Assembly: GCA_023512835.1 (NCBI GenBank)
Contig: CM042090.1
Span: forward strand, 47,819,321-47,883,320
DNA: 64,000 nt
Origin: Taxillus chinensis
Lineage: Eukaryota > Streptophyta > Magnoliopsida > Santalales > Loranthaceae
Reading direction: 5' to 3'
The first letter of the stretch is position 1; every line of letters begins with the position of its first letter. The notes beneath the pieces were generated by a model. That model was not told the DNA's origin, made no database searches, and saw only the letters and a program-made list of their open reading frames with translations. Shown here in pieces: positions 36,723 to 47,339 of the stretch. The position numbers and the translations under genes are program-made.

Positions 36723-36898
36723 TTTAACGGTTGACTAGCTTTAGAAAATCAACATTGAATGAAATTTTCTGAATTCTGATCTTGGTGCTTATTTTTCTTT
36801 AGTTTTTATTTATTTTTGAATTGTTCGGAGCTGCTGGGTGTGTTCTTGTTTTCTTACAGGAACATTCACAGCGTATTTGCGAGAATTCCTAGTTGTGC
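36723..36898 (+). other. Untranslated leader of outer element, with possible splice acceptor
   Basis: About 175 bp between PBS and gag ATG. A pyrimidine-rich stretch followed by TTACAG then GAACATTCA near 36853-36866 is conserved in the inner element (TTTACAG then GAACATACA), so it may be a 3' splice site. No donor was identified with confidence. Confidence 0.45.
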
Positions 36899-37037
36899 AT
36901 GCCAAGAGAGGAGCTTATACCATTTAATTGGGAAGCTAAAAGGTTGTTCAGAGCTCGACACAGGGCAGCTAGGGAAGCAGCACGAGAGGCTGAAGAAGCA
37001 CTGCAAGGCTTAGAGCATTCAGTAGGTGAATTGATGG
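36899..37037 (+). pseudogene. gag N-terminus of outer element, cut by inner element
   Basis: First 46 codons of gag, from ATG at 36899 (MPREELIPFNWEAKRLF, then an Arg/Ala/Glu-rich helix ARHRAAREAAREAEEA). The reading frame is broken at GATGG by the inner element and resumes at 50653 in the same frame. The equivalent stretch of the inner element starts at 48920. The Arg/Glu-rich segment is probably a coiled coil. Confidence 0.85.
37033..37037 (+). repeat. Target-site duplication of inner element, left copy
   Basis: GATGG before the inner element. The same GATGG is at 50648-50652 after it. Confidence 0.95.
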
Positions 37038-38563
37038 TGACAGACAAGATTTTTAGCCTCTCTAAAAGAGCTAGCTAATGTCGTTAAATCTCTCTTCAAA
37101 ATAATAAATTCCCTAAGTTTGCACTAAAAGAATAGCAGCAAGAAAGGGGTCGAACCCACAAGGATTAACCTAGTTCTCTAGTTCTCAAATCAAATCACCC
37201 AATTACTCTTGTTCTATAAAATGTCTTGGCAAAAAGTTTTCTTTTTTAAACTAAAGATCTAATTTTTATTTGGTTTTCTAAATAAACAAAGAAAGTAAGT
37301 TGATTTTAGGATTAAGATTCAAGGATTAAAGGCATCTAGGGTCACAATTTCACCTCCCTATGTTATCTCTACTGGTTCATGATATTAGGGTTGTCTGATT
37401 GAAAACATGCTAAACATAAGCCAAGGACAACAAATGGTCATTGAGGTCCTTTTAAGAGTTGTATGCCAGAATGGTCATCAAAACACACAAACATGCAAAG
37501 CCAATAAATCATATTTGCAAAAGGATAATGATCACACCAATCACAAATAAGTTATGAATCTCAATCCGCCCCAGACTAGGGCTAAGAATACCAAGGTGTA
37601 CATCCAAATATAGAATTAAGAACAGATTCATAAAACATGCAAAACTCAATCATTCAAACCCAATATTCATAAACACAAAGAAAACAACAAGGGGGCTACA
37701 TTGCTCCCCTAGATTAAAAGACTACTCACGCATGATTACAAGCAAACACAAAGCATAAAAGCTCAACATCTTCTTCTTGATCACGCGCACAGCAAAGCTT
37801 CAAATCCAGGCTCCAAAATCCGCGACGGCCGCTGCGACGGCCGCGACGGCCGCGACGGTCGCTCTCCTAGGTCAAGGAGCACCTCCAAGTCGTGGAGCCT
37901 CTCTCTCTCTCTAAAACGTGTAGGGGGGTTAAGCTTACATAGCAGAGGCGTGGAGGCTTGTATTTATAGAGTTTGGATGGGCTTTGAGGTGTTTAACCTA
38001 GCCCACTTATCAAAACGGCGTAGTTTTGATAAATAACACTCGAAACTTTAAAAACTCTATCTTCCATCCACTTTTTGGACATGGGCCTTCAGGAACAAAT
38101 GATCAGCATGGAAAAACGATTGGATCGGTCCAAAAATATCTCTGCACGCCAATTTGCACGTGATATGGTGAATTCACGTGCACCTCCAAATCAGCTCAAA
38201 CTTCTCCCCAAGCTTCCTTGCATCATGTAGAGGCCTGAGAGGCAAAAATAGGCTTGCACGTGAATTGGGTGAATTCACGTGCAGATCCAAATCAGCTCCA
38301 AATGCTCTAAAATTTCTGTGGCATGTAGAGGACATCATTCCAAGCAACTTTGCTTCTTGCACGCAAATTGTTTGAGGCCATCTACTATGTCAAAAGTGAG
38401 GTCCAAAATCTGCCAAAACAGCTTAAAAGCGCATGTATTTGCAACTAGCATCTTCTTAGGGGTTAGAGCAAATATATATGATATATGAGGCAATAAGGCT
38501 CTAATCATGCTCTTAAACATCCTAAATAAACACTAGAATAACGGCATAAAATGCACGTTATCA
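37038..38563 (-). repeat. 3' LTR of inner element (subfamily B)
   Basis: 1526 bp, nearly identical to 49132-50647. It contains the palindrome at 38007-38032, a TATA box at about 37961-37969 (CTATAAATA on the minus strand), a GA run downstream, four CACGTG motifs (38157, 38175, 38257, 38276), and one more CGACGGC-type unit (37830-37862) than its partner. Confidence 0.95.
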
Positions 38564-40128
38564 AATACACCACACTTGAACCATTGCTTGTCCTCAAGCA
38601 AAAACATACAAGCATGCAAAAATAAAATGAACACGCAGTCAAACGGAAGAAAAATAAAATAACAATCAAGGAGAATCATGGTTTCCTAAGCATGCAACTC
38701 TATCATGATGAAATGGGAATTTAAGCATCAAAATGAGTCATAGCTTAGTTCATTCATGTCCATATCCCTAGTCCAACAACCATGCAATATCTCCACTGAA
38801 ATTTCAGATATGAGCAAGCAATCCATGATAAAATAGCACCTAGTTTCCCTTTAAGTTCTTACCAAGGATAAGCAGCCTCACTCAAATATAATAATTCTCA
38901 AGCCCAATACCTATCAATGAACAATGGATGGAAAAACTCTATCTCTACACTCACCATCAGCTATTGATTAAGTACTTGCCAAGCAATCATGAGAGTTCCC
39001 TATTGTGCTCATCAAAGAAAACACACTCTCTATTCTACTTTATTTGCACTCACACTCTATTCTAAACTCAATAAACTCACACTCTATTCTAATAACTGAT
39101 AAAACAAAACATGAGCTAAAGAATTGAGCTCAACACTCTCAAAACAAAACAAAACTCAGCCAATGTGGCTTCACAAATAAATAATCACACATAAACATCA
39201 AGCCAGTGTGGCTTTTATTCTGAATCTTTCTTTTTCTTTTTTTTTCTTCTTTTTTTTTTTAAGTAATAACCTTACAAGGTTGCATTTTATGCTCTCCCTT
39301 GATGGATTATTCACTCTTTTTTTTTACTCAAATAACACATAAATAAGACTGATTTTTTTTCTAATGCAAACTCCTTGCCATTTTGCTACATAAGGAGAGA
39401 CAGAAATTCATTGATGTCTCACATCCCATTTTCCAGTTAAGTGATGGCTTTTTCACATTCTATATCACAGCCTTTTCCAATAATATCACACAATAAAGAA
39501 AAGAATGCAAAGACAATCCACAATGACTCGGAGGTCTTGCATCCTAACTCCACACCAAACACCGAGCACTAATAAGTAATCACATGCTTACTTGACTCCT
39601 ACCATTAAATAACCAATGTTGAATGCAAGAAGAGTAGCAAATCAGACTATTACCCATAAACCATAAATGCCACTCAAGGCCAAAAAAGAAGCTGTTCTCA
39701 TTTTTCATTTCTTTTTCACTCAACTTTAAGGGTTACTTAGGTCTATCATAGCATTTCATGCTCAGCTAATATTCAAAACTCAGCTCCAAAAACATGGTGA
39801 TATCATTCAAAAGATAAAGACATGATTAAACCAATTCAGAGCACATTTTAACTACTTTAACAACCCTTTTCACAACATGATACTAATGTGGCCCAAAAAA
39901 TTAAATTTTAAGCCAAAATTGCATACTTAATATCCATGTCTCCACAAGCAAATCATTCAAGCAAACAACTCAAACAATCATGCAACTAAAAACATTTTTT
40001 TTTTTTTTTTAGAATTAAAACATGCAATCACAATATAAAAGACAAGCAAGTGGCTCAAGTAACTCCCATACACCACACTTAAAATATGCTATGTCCTCAT
40101 GGCATAAAATAGGGAGTAGGAAAAACAC
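38564..40128 (-). other. 3' noncoding region of inner element
   Basis: About 1.57 kb between ORF3 and the 3' LTR with no coding potential that I can support. It is conserved, in sequence and position, with 59199-60788 of the outer element. It has T/A-rich runs (39229-39260, 39990-40010). At both ends it carries the PPT-like motif: AATACACCACACTT at 38564-38577 (plus strand), next to the LTR, and a 13-base version at 40068-40080, just after ORF3. Confidence 0.8.
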
Positions 40129-42658
40129 TTACCCCTGGTTTGGCACACTGTAATAGTAGATGACATTGGCCACCATTCGTCGCACCCGAGCCACAAAGTC
40201 GGCCGACGTCTCGCCGCGCACTTCCCAATTTTCCTTCCCTTGCGAATACCCATCATGTAGTAGCAAACAAAGATCCCACAGCTGAATTGGTCAGGCTGTT
40301 GGGGAATTTGCATTTCATTGTAGTGAATAAGAGGGAGCTTGTCCGCCAACAAGCCTTCTTTGATCATTGCCACTTTCATGCGTTTGATGAACCCATGCAC
40401 TAACCTGTCTTTTCCGTCTAGCAAACCCTTCGCCTTGGCTTGGATCATATAGCACGGCATGGCCTACATCCGCATTCACACGGACAAGTACATAGTGGCG
40501 GTCAATGTGCACCGGAATCAGCACCTCATGCATACCATGCCAAGGGCGGTGCCCTTCATTCTCTCCATTAATGCGTTGGCGCCACACCTCTTCGGACAAG
40601 GGTTGATTGAAAAGCTCACACAGCATGATGGAAGTGTACCCGGCTAAGGGGTAATTATGAGGCTCGGCCTCCACTACATACCGCATAGTCTGCAGAAGAG
40701 GTCTATCTCGTCGGCATAGAGATATTCATTCTCCGAGATCCTCTTCAAGCTAAAAGGAGTGAAGATATCATTATCCCGTATAAATCGAGCCCTATGACCT
40801 GTGGAATTGATGAATTCTTCAAATCTTGCTTGGCTCTCTTCGGACGATAAAGCTGGATTAATGATTAAATGAACAGGAGGGCCGAGTAGATCGTCAAGTT
40901 CAAGCAGGCATGTATGCACCCCAAGATCTTGGAAGTATAGCAGGCACCAGGGCCTGAGAATATACAGGATCCGTAAAAGGCTGGAAGGGTGAATACCCCT
41001 GCCGCTGGCTCTGCCTCCTCTTGAGGTTAGAAGGGTGAATACCCTGTTGCCGGCGCCGCCTCCTCTTGGGTGAGAGTAAGATGGCCGAGCTGAAGGTTCT
41101 TGTTGAGGTGGATCTGCCTGGGTTGGATAAGCATCTTCAGGGGATGGAGAGGGTTCTTCATCAGGATATCTCCACTATAGGAGAACGTTTTGATGCTTTC
41201 CTCTTGCTCAAAGCCTTCCGGATTTTGCCTAGGAGGCCTTTGACTTCTTTGTTGTCCTTCCTCGGGGCTTCCACCTCGCGCTGGGTTCTGGCATTGGCCT
41301 CCCCGAGCTGCTGTGTTTCTTGCCTCCAAGCTTCGATAGATGCAGCAGGAGGAGCTTCGGGGCCTCCCATGCTCTAGGTGATGCATGAGCGGCTACATCC
41401 TGGGGCCTCCCATGCTCTAGGTGATGCATGAGCAGCTACATCTGGGGCCTCCCATGCTCTAGGTGATGCATGAGCAGCTACATCTGGGGCCTCCCATGCT
41501 CTAGGTGATGCATGAGCAGCTACATCTGGGGCCTCCCATGCTCTGGGTGATGCATGAGCAGCTACATCTGGGGCCTCCCATGCTCTGGTTCTAGGTTGTG
41601 AAGTAGCGTGTTGGTCTCCAGGAGATGAGGGCCATTAATTCTTCAAATTGGGCATTAGTGATGTGCCCATTAGTGATTGCCCAATTGATGACCTCCACTT
41701 TGCTCACCACCTGCCCACTAATGCCTTGAAAGAAATTGAAAATGTCTTCTTTGTGTACATTGAACCGCATGTACATGGCGGTGAGTCCGTATAGAGTCTG
41801 CTTCCTTTGATCCAAATGAGGAGAGGTCTCCCTTGCAAAGTCTGTGGATCGCTCCACATGAACACCGTGCCTAGCGGGTCGTGATGGAGGAGGAACATTG
41901 GTTGCCCAATGACCTCTGGTGCTGACCCCCAAACCTCCTTCAGCTTGCAATACTCTTAACACCCAGTGAGAAGGAAAAGTAATGCTCTCCATGGAGGAAA
42001 AATGCAAAGCAGGCATGCTTTGAAATATCACACACAAAATTCTGCCATTGATCTGCTTGGATGAATTTTTCTTCCACCAATTAAAAATGGTAGTGGCCCA
42101 ATCCACATTTAGCATGTGATCAATGCTATACATGAACTCCAGGTGTGGCTTAGGCACACTATCTAGCCCACTGGTTTGAATCAATAAGCATTTCCCTACC
42201 AGGTAAGCTAGGCATCTAAATTTTCCAACAAAACCATTCTTGGTATACTGCCTTCGACTTTGAAATTTTCTAGCATAGTTACATGCAGTACCAAATTCTC
42301 CTAGGCTTAGGCGAGGGAAGCTACTACCGGGTTCAGGGAGGTTAAAGCAATTTCTAATAATATCGGGGGTTATTCGACATAAACCCCTTGCACAACCCCT
42401 ATCGGTTCATCCTCATTCCCGAGAGACAGATGCATAGATGTCTTGTAAGGCGAGAATAGGAAATAGCGGGTCGGGCGGATACTAACCTTTGTAATCCCGA
42501 GTTTGAATTTTAACGACCACCTCTCTAGCCCAGCCCGGCTACGAAGCCTCCAAAGCCTGCATATCAAGAGCATGCCCCAAGAGTATCTCCTCCTCAGGTT
42601 GGCTATCAGCACTAGGTGAGTGCACCTCCTCCTGGCCAGTCCTCCTTGTGCGCACCAT
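40129..42658 (-). pseudogene. ORF3 of inner element: plant-transposon-type domain plus Ulp1-like (C48) cysteine protease
   Basis: Begins at ATG 42658 (MVRTRRTGQEEVHSPSADS) and ends at TAA 40131-40129. The N-terminal half (about 42500-41600) resembles the 'putative plant transposon protein' region of Athila 3' ORFs (EFGTACNYARKF, RCLAYLVGKCL, NWWKKNSS, LTAMYMRFNVHKEDIFNFF). A 14-residue tandem repeat and a basic coiled coil (ANARTQREVEA) follow. The C-terminal half matches Ulp1/SENP deSUMOylating peptidases: HIDRHYVLVRV (His codon 40498-40496), AVLYDPSQGEGF (Asp 40446-40444), IPQQPDQFSCGIFVCYYM (Gln, and Cys codon 40280-40278). Stops near 42545 and 42488, a one-base insertion in the minisatellite, and frameshifts near 40430 and 40240 break it. 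The intact domain order can be inferred by comparison with 57488-59198. Confidence 0.82.
41371..41581 (-). repeat. Coding minisatellite in ORF3: five 42-bp units
   Basis: Five tandem units starting at 41371, 41414, 41456, 41498 and 41540. Four steps are 42 bp and one is 43 because of an extra C near 41399. On the minus strand each unit encodes RAWEAPDVAAHASP. The outer element has only one comparable motif (RAWEAPEAPATAST, near 58010-58050), so the expansion is specific to the inner lineage. The extra base shifts the frame between unit 1 and the rest. Confidence 0.92.
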
Positions 42659-43510
42659 CCTTGGAATGAGAAAATAAGAACAAGAGCAAAAAGCGAAGAG
42701 CAAGAGAGCAAAAGGGCAGAGCTTCTCTAATACTCAGATCTTGGAGTGATTTTAGTGTGGAAGCCTTTGAAGATGGCCTCCCTTTATATAGCGTGCGAAG
42801 GAAAGATGCTCCAATTGGCGTGATACACGTGCCCCTAACTTTTCGAGTGTTCGACCAAAATACCCTCTTGCACGTGAATTGGCTGAATTGGCGTGCAGGT
42901 CGAATCGTCCCAAACTTTGGTGGTGGGTCTCCACCGAGCCGGCAAGCAATACTTCCTTTCGCACGTGAATTGTGGGAAGCTTCTAGGAGGGCTAAAATCG
43001 GTATTTGGCGTTTTTGGGCCTCCATATGACAGCTAGCAATTCACGTGCAAGAGTAAACGTGATTCACATGGTCTTCATCTACCATTCCAGAAAGTTACAG
43101 CTCAAAAGGAGGTGCACGTGAATTGGGCAATTCACGTGCAAATTCACGTTCAGGCCCAAACTGGCCCAAATTTCTCCACTGAGTTGCTTATGCATTATGG
43201 ACCATCTTTAAGTCTTGCACGTGAATTGTTGGAGCCCATCTTCAAGCACTTTTGGGCTTCACTTGCTCCTTGCTCCTTGACTTTGACTTTAAAAACAATT
43301 TCACAAGTTCAGGACCCAAAAATTTACTCATCCTGCACATGGTTAGCTAAGAAAGGAACAAAGTCTCCTGCACAATGGTTAGCTTGCAAACAAATTTATT
43401 GAAGAAAACAAATAAGAGAAAATAACATAAAATAAAACACAGCAATAAACATTGGGTTGCCTCCCAACCAGCGCTTTATTTAAAGTCTGTAGCTAGACTT
43501 TCAGTAATGA
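42659..43510 (-). promoter_or_regulatory. Integrase-ORF3 spacer with CACGTG cluster and TATA box (candidate internal promoter)
   Basis: An 852-bp spacer with seven CACGTG hexamers at 42826, 42871, 42962, 43042, 43115, 43133 and 43218. Most sit in the longer motif TGCACGTGAATTG or its complement, and the pair at 43115/43133 forms a palindrome. On the minus strand a TATA box (CTATATAAAGG, within 42781-42793) lies about 125 bp before the ORF3 ATG, followed by a CT-rich leader. The subfamily B LTRs carry the same hexamer motifs upstream of their own TATA box. This layout suggests a separate ORF3 transcript. Function is inferred. Confidence 0.6.
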
Positions 43511-44700
43511 TCATGCAATGGTGAAAGAGAGGGAATCAACTATCTCCCTCTGAGTTGAATCAAAGTAAGGTTTCAGCCTATTGCCATTCACCCAAAATTT
43601 CTTGCCATCTACAGCTTGGAGCTCAAAGCTCCCATATGGCTTCTTATCAACTATCACAAAAGGTCCCATCCACTTGGACCTTAATTTGCCAGGAAATAAC
43701 CTCAACCTTGTGTTAAATAGAAGAACTTTCTGCCCTAAGGTTAAAGGTTCATTGTTGAGTTGCCTATCATGCCATTTTTTAGTTCTTTCTTTGTAAAATT
43801 TAGCACTATCATAGGCATCCAACCTAAGCTCATCTAACTCAATTAATTGAGTCATCCTAAGTTCCTTGATCTCTTGTGGGTTGAAATTTAACTTCTTCAA
43901 GGCCCAATGAGCCTTGTGTTCTAGTTCCACAGGCAAGTGACATGCCTTACCATATAGAATACGGTAAGGTGACATCCCAATGGGAGTTTTGTAAGCTGTC
44001 CTATATGCCCATAAGGCTTCATCAAGCCTTTGAGACCAATCTTTCCTATTGGCTCCAACAGTTTTCTCTAAAATGGCCTTAATCTCCCTGTTGGACACTT
44101 CTGCTTGTCCATTAGCTTGTGGGTGGTAAGCTAAAGACTTCCTATGAGTGACACCATACTTGTTCAACAATTTGTTGCAGAAATGACTACCCTCATCACT
44201 GATTATAGCCCTTGGTGTCCCAAAACGGCTAAAGATGTTCCTAGTAAGGAAATGAGTCACAACCCTAGCATCATTCACTCTAGTAGGAATAGCTTCTACC
44301 CACTTAGACACATAATCCACAGCAAGCAAAATGTATGAAAACCCATCAGAATTGGGGAATGGCCCCATGAAGTCAATGCCCCAAATGTCAAAAATTTCAA
44401 CCGGAAGGATTCCAAGTTAAGGGCATCTCATTTTTCCTAGACAGACCACCTACCCTTTGACATCTATCACACTTTTTGATGTAGACATAGGTGTCTTTCA
44501 CCATGTGAGGCCAATAAAAGCCACACTGCATGATCTTAGCCACAGTTCTTTGCACCCCAAAGTGGCCCCCATAATGTGATGCATGACAATGATGTATTAT
44601 GTCATCTACTTCTTCCTCAAGGACACACTTTCTAATGATTTGGTCTGGACACCTCCTATAAAGAATTGGGTCTTCCCAAATGTATTTCCTAGCATCCACT
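43511..44700 (-). pseudogene. Integrase of inner element
   Basis: Retroviral-type integrase that would insert the cDNA. It has an N-terminal HHCC zinc finger ([12 protein letters not shown], then CDRCQRVGG), a catalytic core with Asp in [10 protein letters not shown] context, the second Asp in [11 protein letters not shown], and Glu in [13 protein letters not shown] (D,D-35-E pattern), and a C-terminal GPY/F-type module ([18 protein letters not shown]). It ends at 43511. A one-base insertion near 44400 puts the zinc finger and core in different frames, and four residues found in the outer copy are missing after CNKL. The C-terminal module is the part deleted from the outer element. Confidence 0.88.
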
Positions 44701-45237
44701 ACCAATTTCTTTCTCTGGTGATAGTCTAACTGTTTGGGTATGAACCCAGTGGCTAAATAATTTGCTATGTCGACAAACCAAGGAAGATGATGCACCTCAA
44801 ACAACTTCTCATCAGGAAAGTCATCTACAATGGGTAGAGACTTAGGTGCATTCTCCACACGGGAGAGGTGATCAGCCACGGAATTTAGGGCTCCCTTTGT
44901 GTCTCTAATTTCAAGGTCAAATTCCTGTAAGAGGAGAACCCATCTAATCAAGCGTGGCTTAGCTTCTTTTTTCGCAAACAAATATTTCAATGCAGCATGA
45001 TCGGTATAAACAATGACTTTAGACCCCAAAAGGTAGGGTCTAAACTTGTTGCGACCATAAACCACGGCTAGCAACTCTTTCTCGGTGGTGGTATAGTTCG
45101 TTGAGCATCATCTAAGGTCTTACTAGCATAGTAAATGACCCTAAACACCTTTTCTCGCCGTTGCCCTAAGACTACCCCCACACGATAATCACTCGCATCA
45201 CACATTAGCTCAAAAGGCCGAGCCCAGTCAGGTGTGA
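44701..45237 (-). pseudogene. RNase H of inner element and linker to integrase
   Basis: RNase H domain that removes the RNA strand of the hybrid. Motifs seen are [29 protein letters not shown] and [15 protein letters not shown]. The first Asp motif (CDAS-type) lies upstream in another frame: one-base deletions near 45225 and 45090 break the reading frame on both sides of 45074. The linker to integrase includes [20 protein letters not shown], typical of Ty3/gypsy pol. Confidence 0.85.
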
Positions 45238-46145
45238 CTATAACAAGTGCATGACTAACTTACCCTTGAGGATGTTGAAAGCTTCTAAGCAATCTTCATT
45301 AAACTCAAAGCTTGTGTCTTTTTCTAACAACCTACTCATGGGTTTTGCAATTTTTGAGAAGTCCTTAATGAATCTCCTATAAAAGCCAGCATGGCCAAGG
45401 AAACTTCTCACTCCCTTTTCATTAGTTGGAGGTGGCAGAGTCTCAATAGTGGAGATTTTTGCCTTGTCTACCTCCAAACCATGTGCGACACCTTGTGCCC
45501 TAGAACTATCCCCTCTGTTACCATGAAATGGCATTTCTCCCAATTTAGGACTAGTTCCTTCTCCTCACATCTCTCTAAGACCACATCTAGATTTCTCAAG
45601 CATCGTTGGTAAGAGGAACCAAACACCGAGAAGTCATCCATGAAGACCTCCATGATCTCCTCAACCAAACCCTGAAAAATAGCCATCATACACCTTTGAA
45701 AGGTGGCGGGGGCATTACAAAGCCCAAATGGCATTCTCCTAAATGCAAATGTGCCAAAAGGGCACGTGAAGGTGGTCTTTTCTTGGTCCTCGGGCTTAAC
45801 CATGATCTGATTATACCCGGAATAGCCATCTAAAAAGCGGTAGTGACTATAGCCAGCTAACCTATCCAACATTTGGTCAATGAAAGGAAGAGGAAAATGA
45901 TCCTTCCTAGTGGCCTTGTTCGGCTTCCTATAGTCAACACACACTCTCCACCCCATCACGGTGCGAGATGGGATCAATTCATTTTTCTCATTCTTAATCA
46001 CAGTCATGCCCCCTTTCTTGGGCACAACATGCAATGGACTCACCCACTCACTATCGAAATAGCATAAATTATACCCGCATTTTTCCATTTTAAAATTTCT
46101 TTTCTAACAACTTCTTTCATAGCAGGGTTTAATCTTCTTTGTCTT
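45238..46145 (-). pseudogene. Reverse transcriptase of inner element
   Basis: Ty3/gypsy RT. The N-part lies in a shifted frame between about 46145 and 46040, where two compensating indels fall. Motifs are EWVSPLHVVPKKGGM, RVCVDYRKPNKATRKDHFP, FLDGYSGYNQI, FRRMPFGLCNAPATFQRCM and the active site FMDDFSVFG (the F/YxDD motif). The thumb/connection ([20 protein letters not shown]) is in the next frame after another indel near 45490. Both active-site Asp residues are present. Confidence 0.9.
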
Positions 46146-46961
46146 TCAACGAGTGGGTTTAAAATCATCATTCATTAAAATCTTATGCATGCAAATCCCT
46201 GGACTAATACCCCTAATGTCTTCAATGTTCCATCCTAGGGCCTTTTTGTGTTTCCTAAGGACTTCTAACAATTGAGTACACTCCACATCATTCAAATTAG
46301 AAGCAACAATAACAGGGAATTGATTTGTAGAGTCTAGAAATTCATACCTTAGGTGTCCAGGCAGCTCCTTCAGTTCTGGAGCTGGATGCACGTCATCTTC
46401 TTTTTCCTCCTCAGCTTGCTCCAAAGAGTTTGTAATTTGCTCATTTTCCTCAGCTGTCAAGTACATCTCTTCATCTTGTTGAGCTTCTATAAGCTGAAGG
46501 GCTTCATCATTGGTGGTGGTAATTTCTTCTGCCAAGTAATCTTCCACCAATTCCTCAAGGTCTTCAACCCAAAGGCAATCCTCCTCCTCTTGACCTTGCA
46601 AAGCCTTCCCCATGTGGAAGACTAAGGTCTCCTCATTAATTCTCAGAGTTAGCTGCCCTTGAGCAACATCAATCAATGCACAACCCGTTCTGAGAAACGG
46701 TCTTCCAAGGAGTAGCTGAACTCCTCTATCTTCTTCCATCTCCAAAACAACAAAATCCGCTGGAAATATGAAGGAACCCACTTTGACTAACACATCTTCA
46801 ATTATCCCTTCAGGCCTTCCAGTGGACCGGTCTGCGAACTGCAATGATATGGAAGTGGGCTTCATGCCCTTAAGCCCAAGCTGTTTATACAAAGCGAAGG
46901 AAATCAAATTGATGCTGGCCCCTAAATCACATAGGGCCTCGTCGTCGCGGTGCATTGCCAA
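46146..46961 (-). pseudogene. Aspartic protease of inner element and linker to RT
   Basis: Retropepsin-like protease. It has the catalytic region ALCDLGASINLISF (Athila-type DLGAS instead of the common DSGA/DTGA), VVLEMEEDRGVQLLLGRP (the LLLGRPFL motif) and TGCALIDVAQGQLTLRI. A Glu-rich linker follows, then the start of the RT region (KILMNDDFKP). One extra base just before ALCDLG separates it from the upstream gag frame, and it stops at 46146 through another one-base insertion. Confidence 0.85.
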
Positions 46962-47339
46962 TCACACAAGGGAGATTAAAGCTGCCCGGATCTTTATGCT
47001 TGATGGGCAAACTCGTTGAACAACACCGCTCACCTCGTTAGTGATCGCCACCGTCTCATGATCCCCATATTTCCTCTTCTTTGTCACAAAATCTTTGATG
47101 TATTTTTCGTACCTAGGCATCTGCTCCAAAACTTCCACAAATGGAATGTTAATCTCAAGCTTCTTGAACAAACTCAGGAAGCGCTCATACTCTTCTTCAA
47201 CCCTCTTGGTTCCTCGGCCTTTGAGGAAATGGCATACTAGGCCTGAGCTCTTGCTTCTGTTCTTGACTATTCTGTCTTGACTCACTGCTTATCCTTCTTC
47301 TCTTGCACTCTTTCTTGACTTTATCTCGATTTTCCTTGG
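46962..47339 (-). pseudogene. gag-protease linker of inner element
   Basis: Contains EEEYERFLSLFKKLEINIPF and EVLEQMPRYEKYIKDF, the conserved segment found before the protease in Athila-type polyproteins and also in the outer element at 52220-52345. The start of this piece (47285-47215) is frame-damaged, and its end slides into a wrong frame (RAALISLV) next to the protease. Confidence 0.78.

Noticed and set aside
38174..38520. Short open frames on both strands of inner LTRs, repeated at 50258-50604
   Set aside because: Opposite-strand overlapping frames in an LTR with CACGTG palindromes. They are mirror images of the repeat and not genes.
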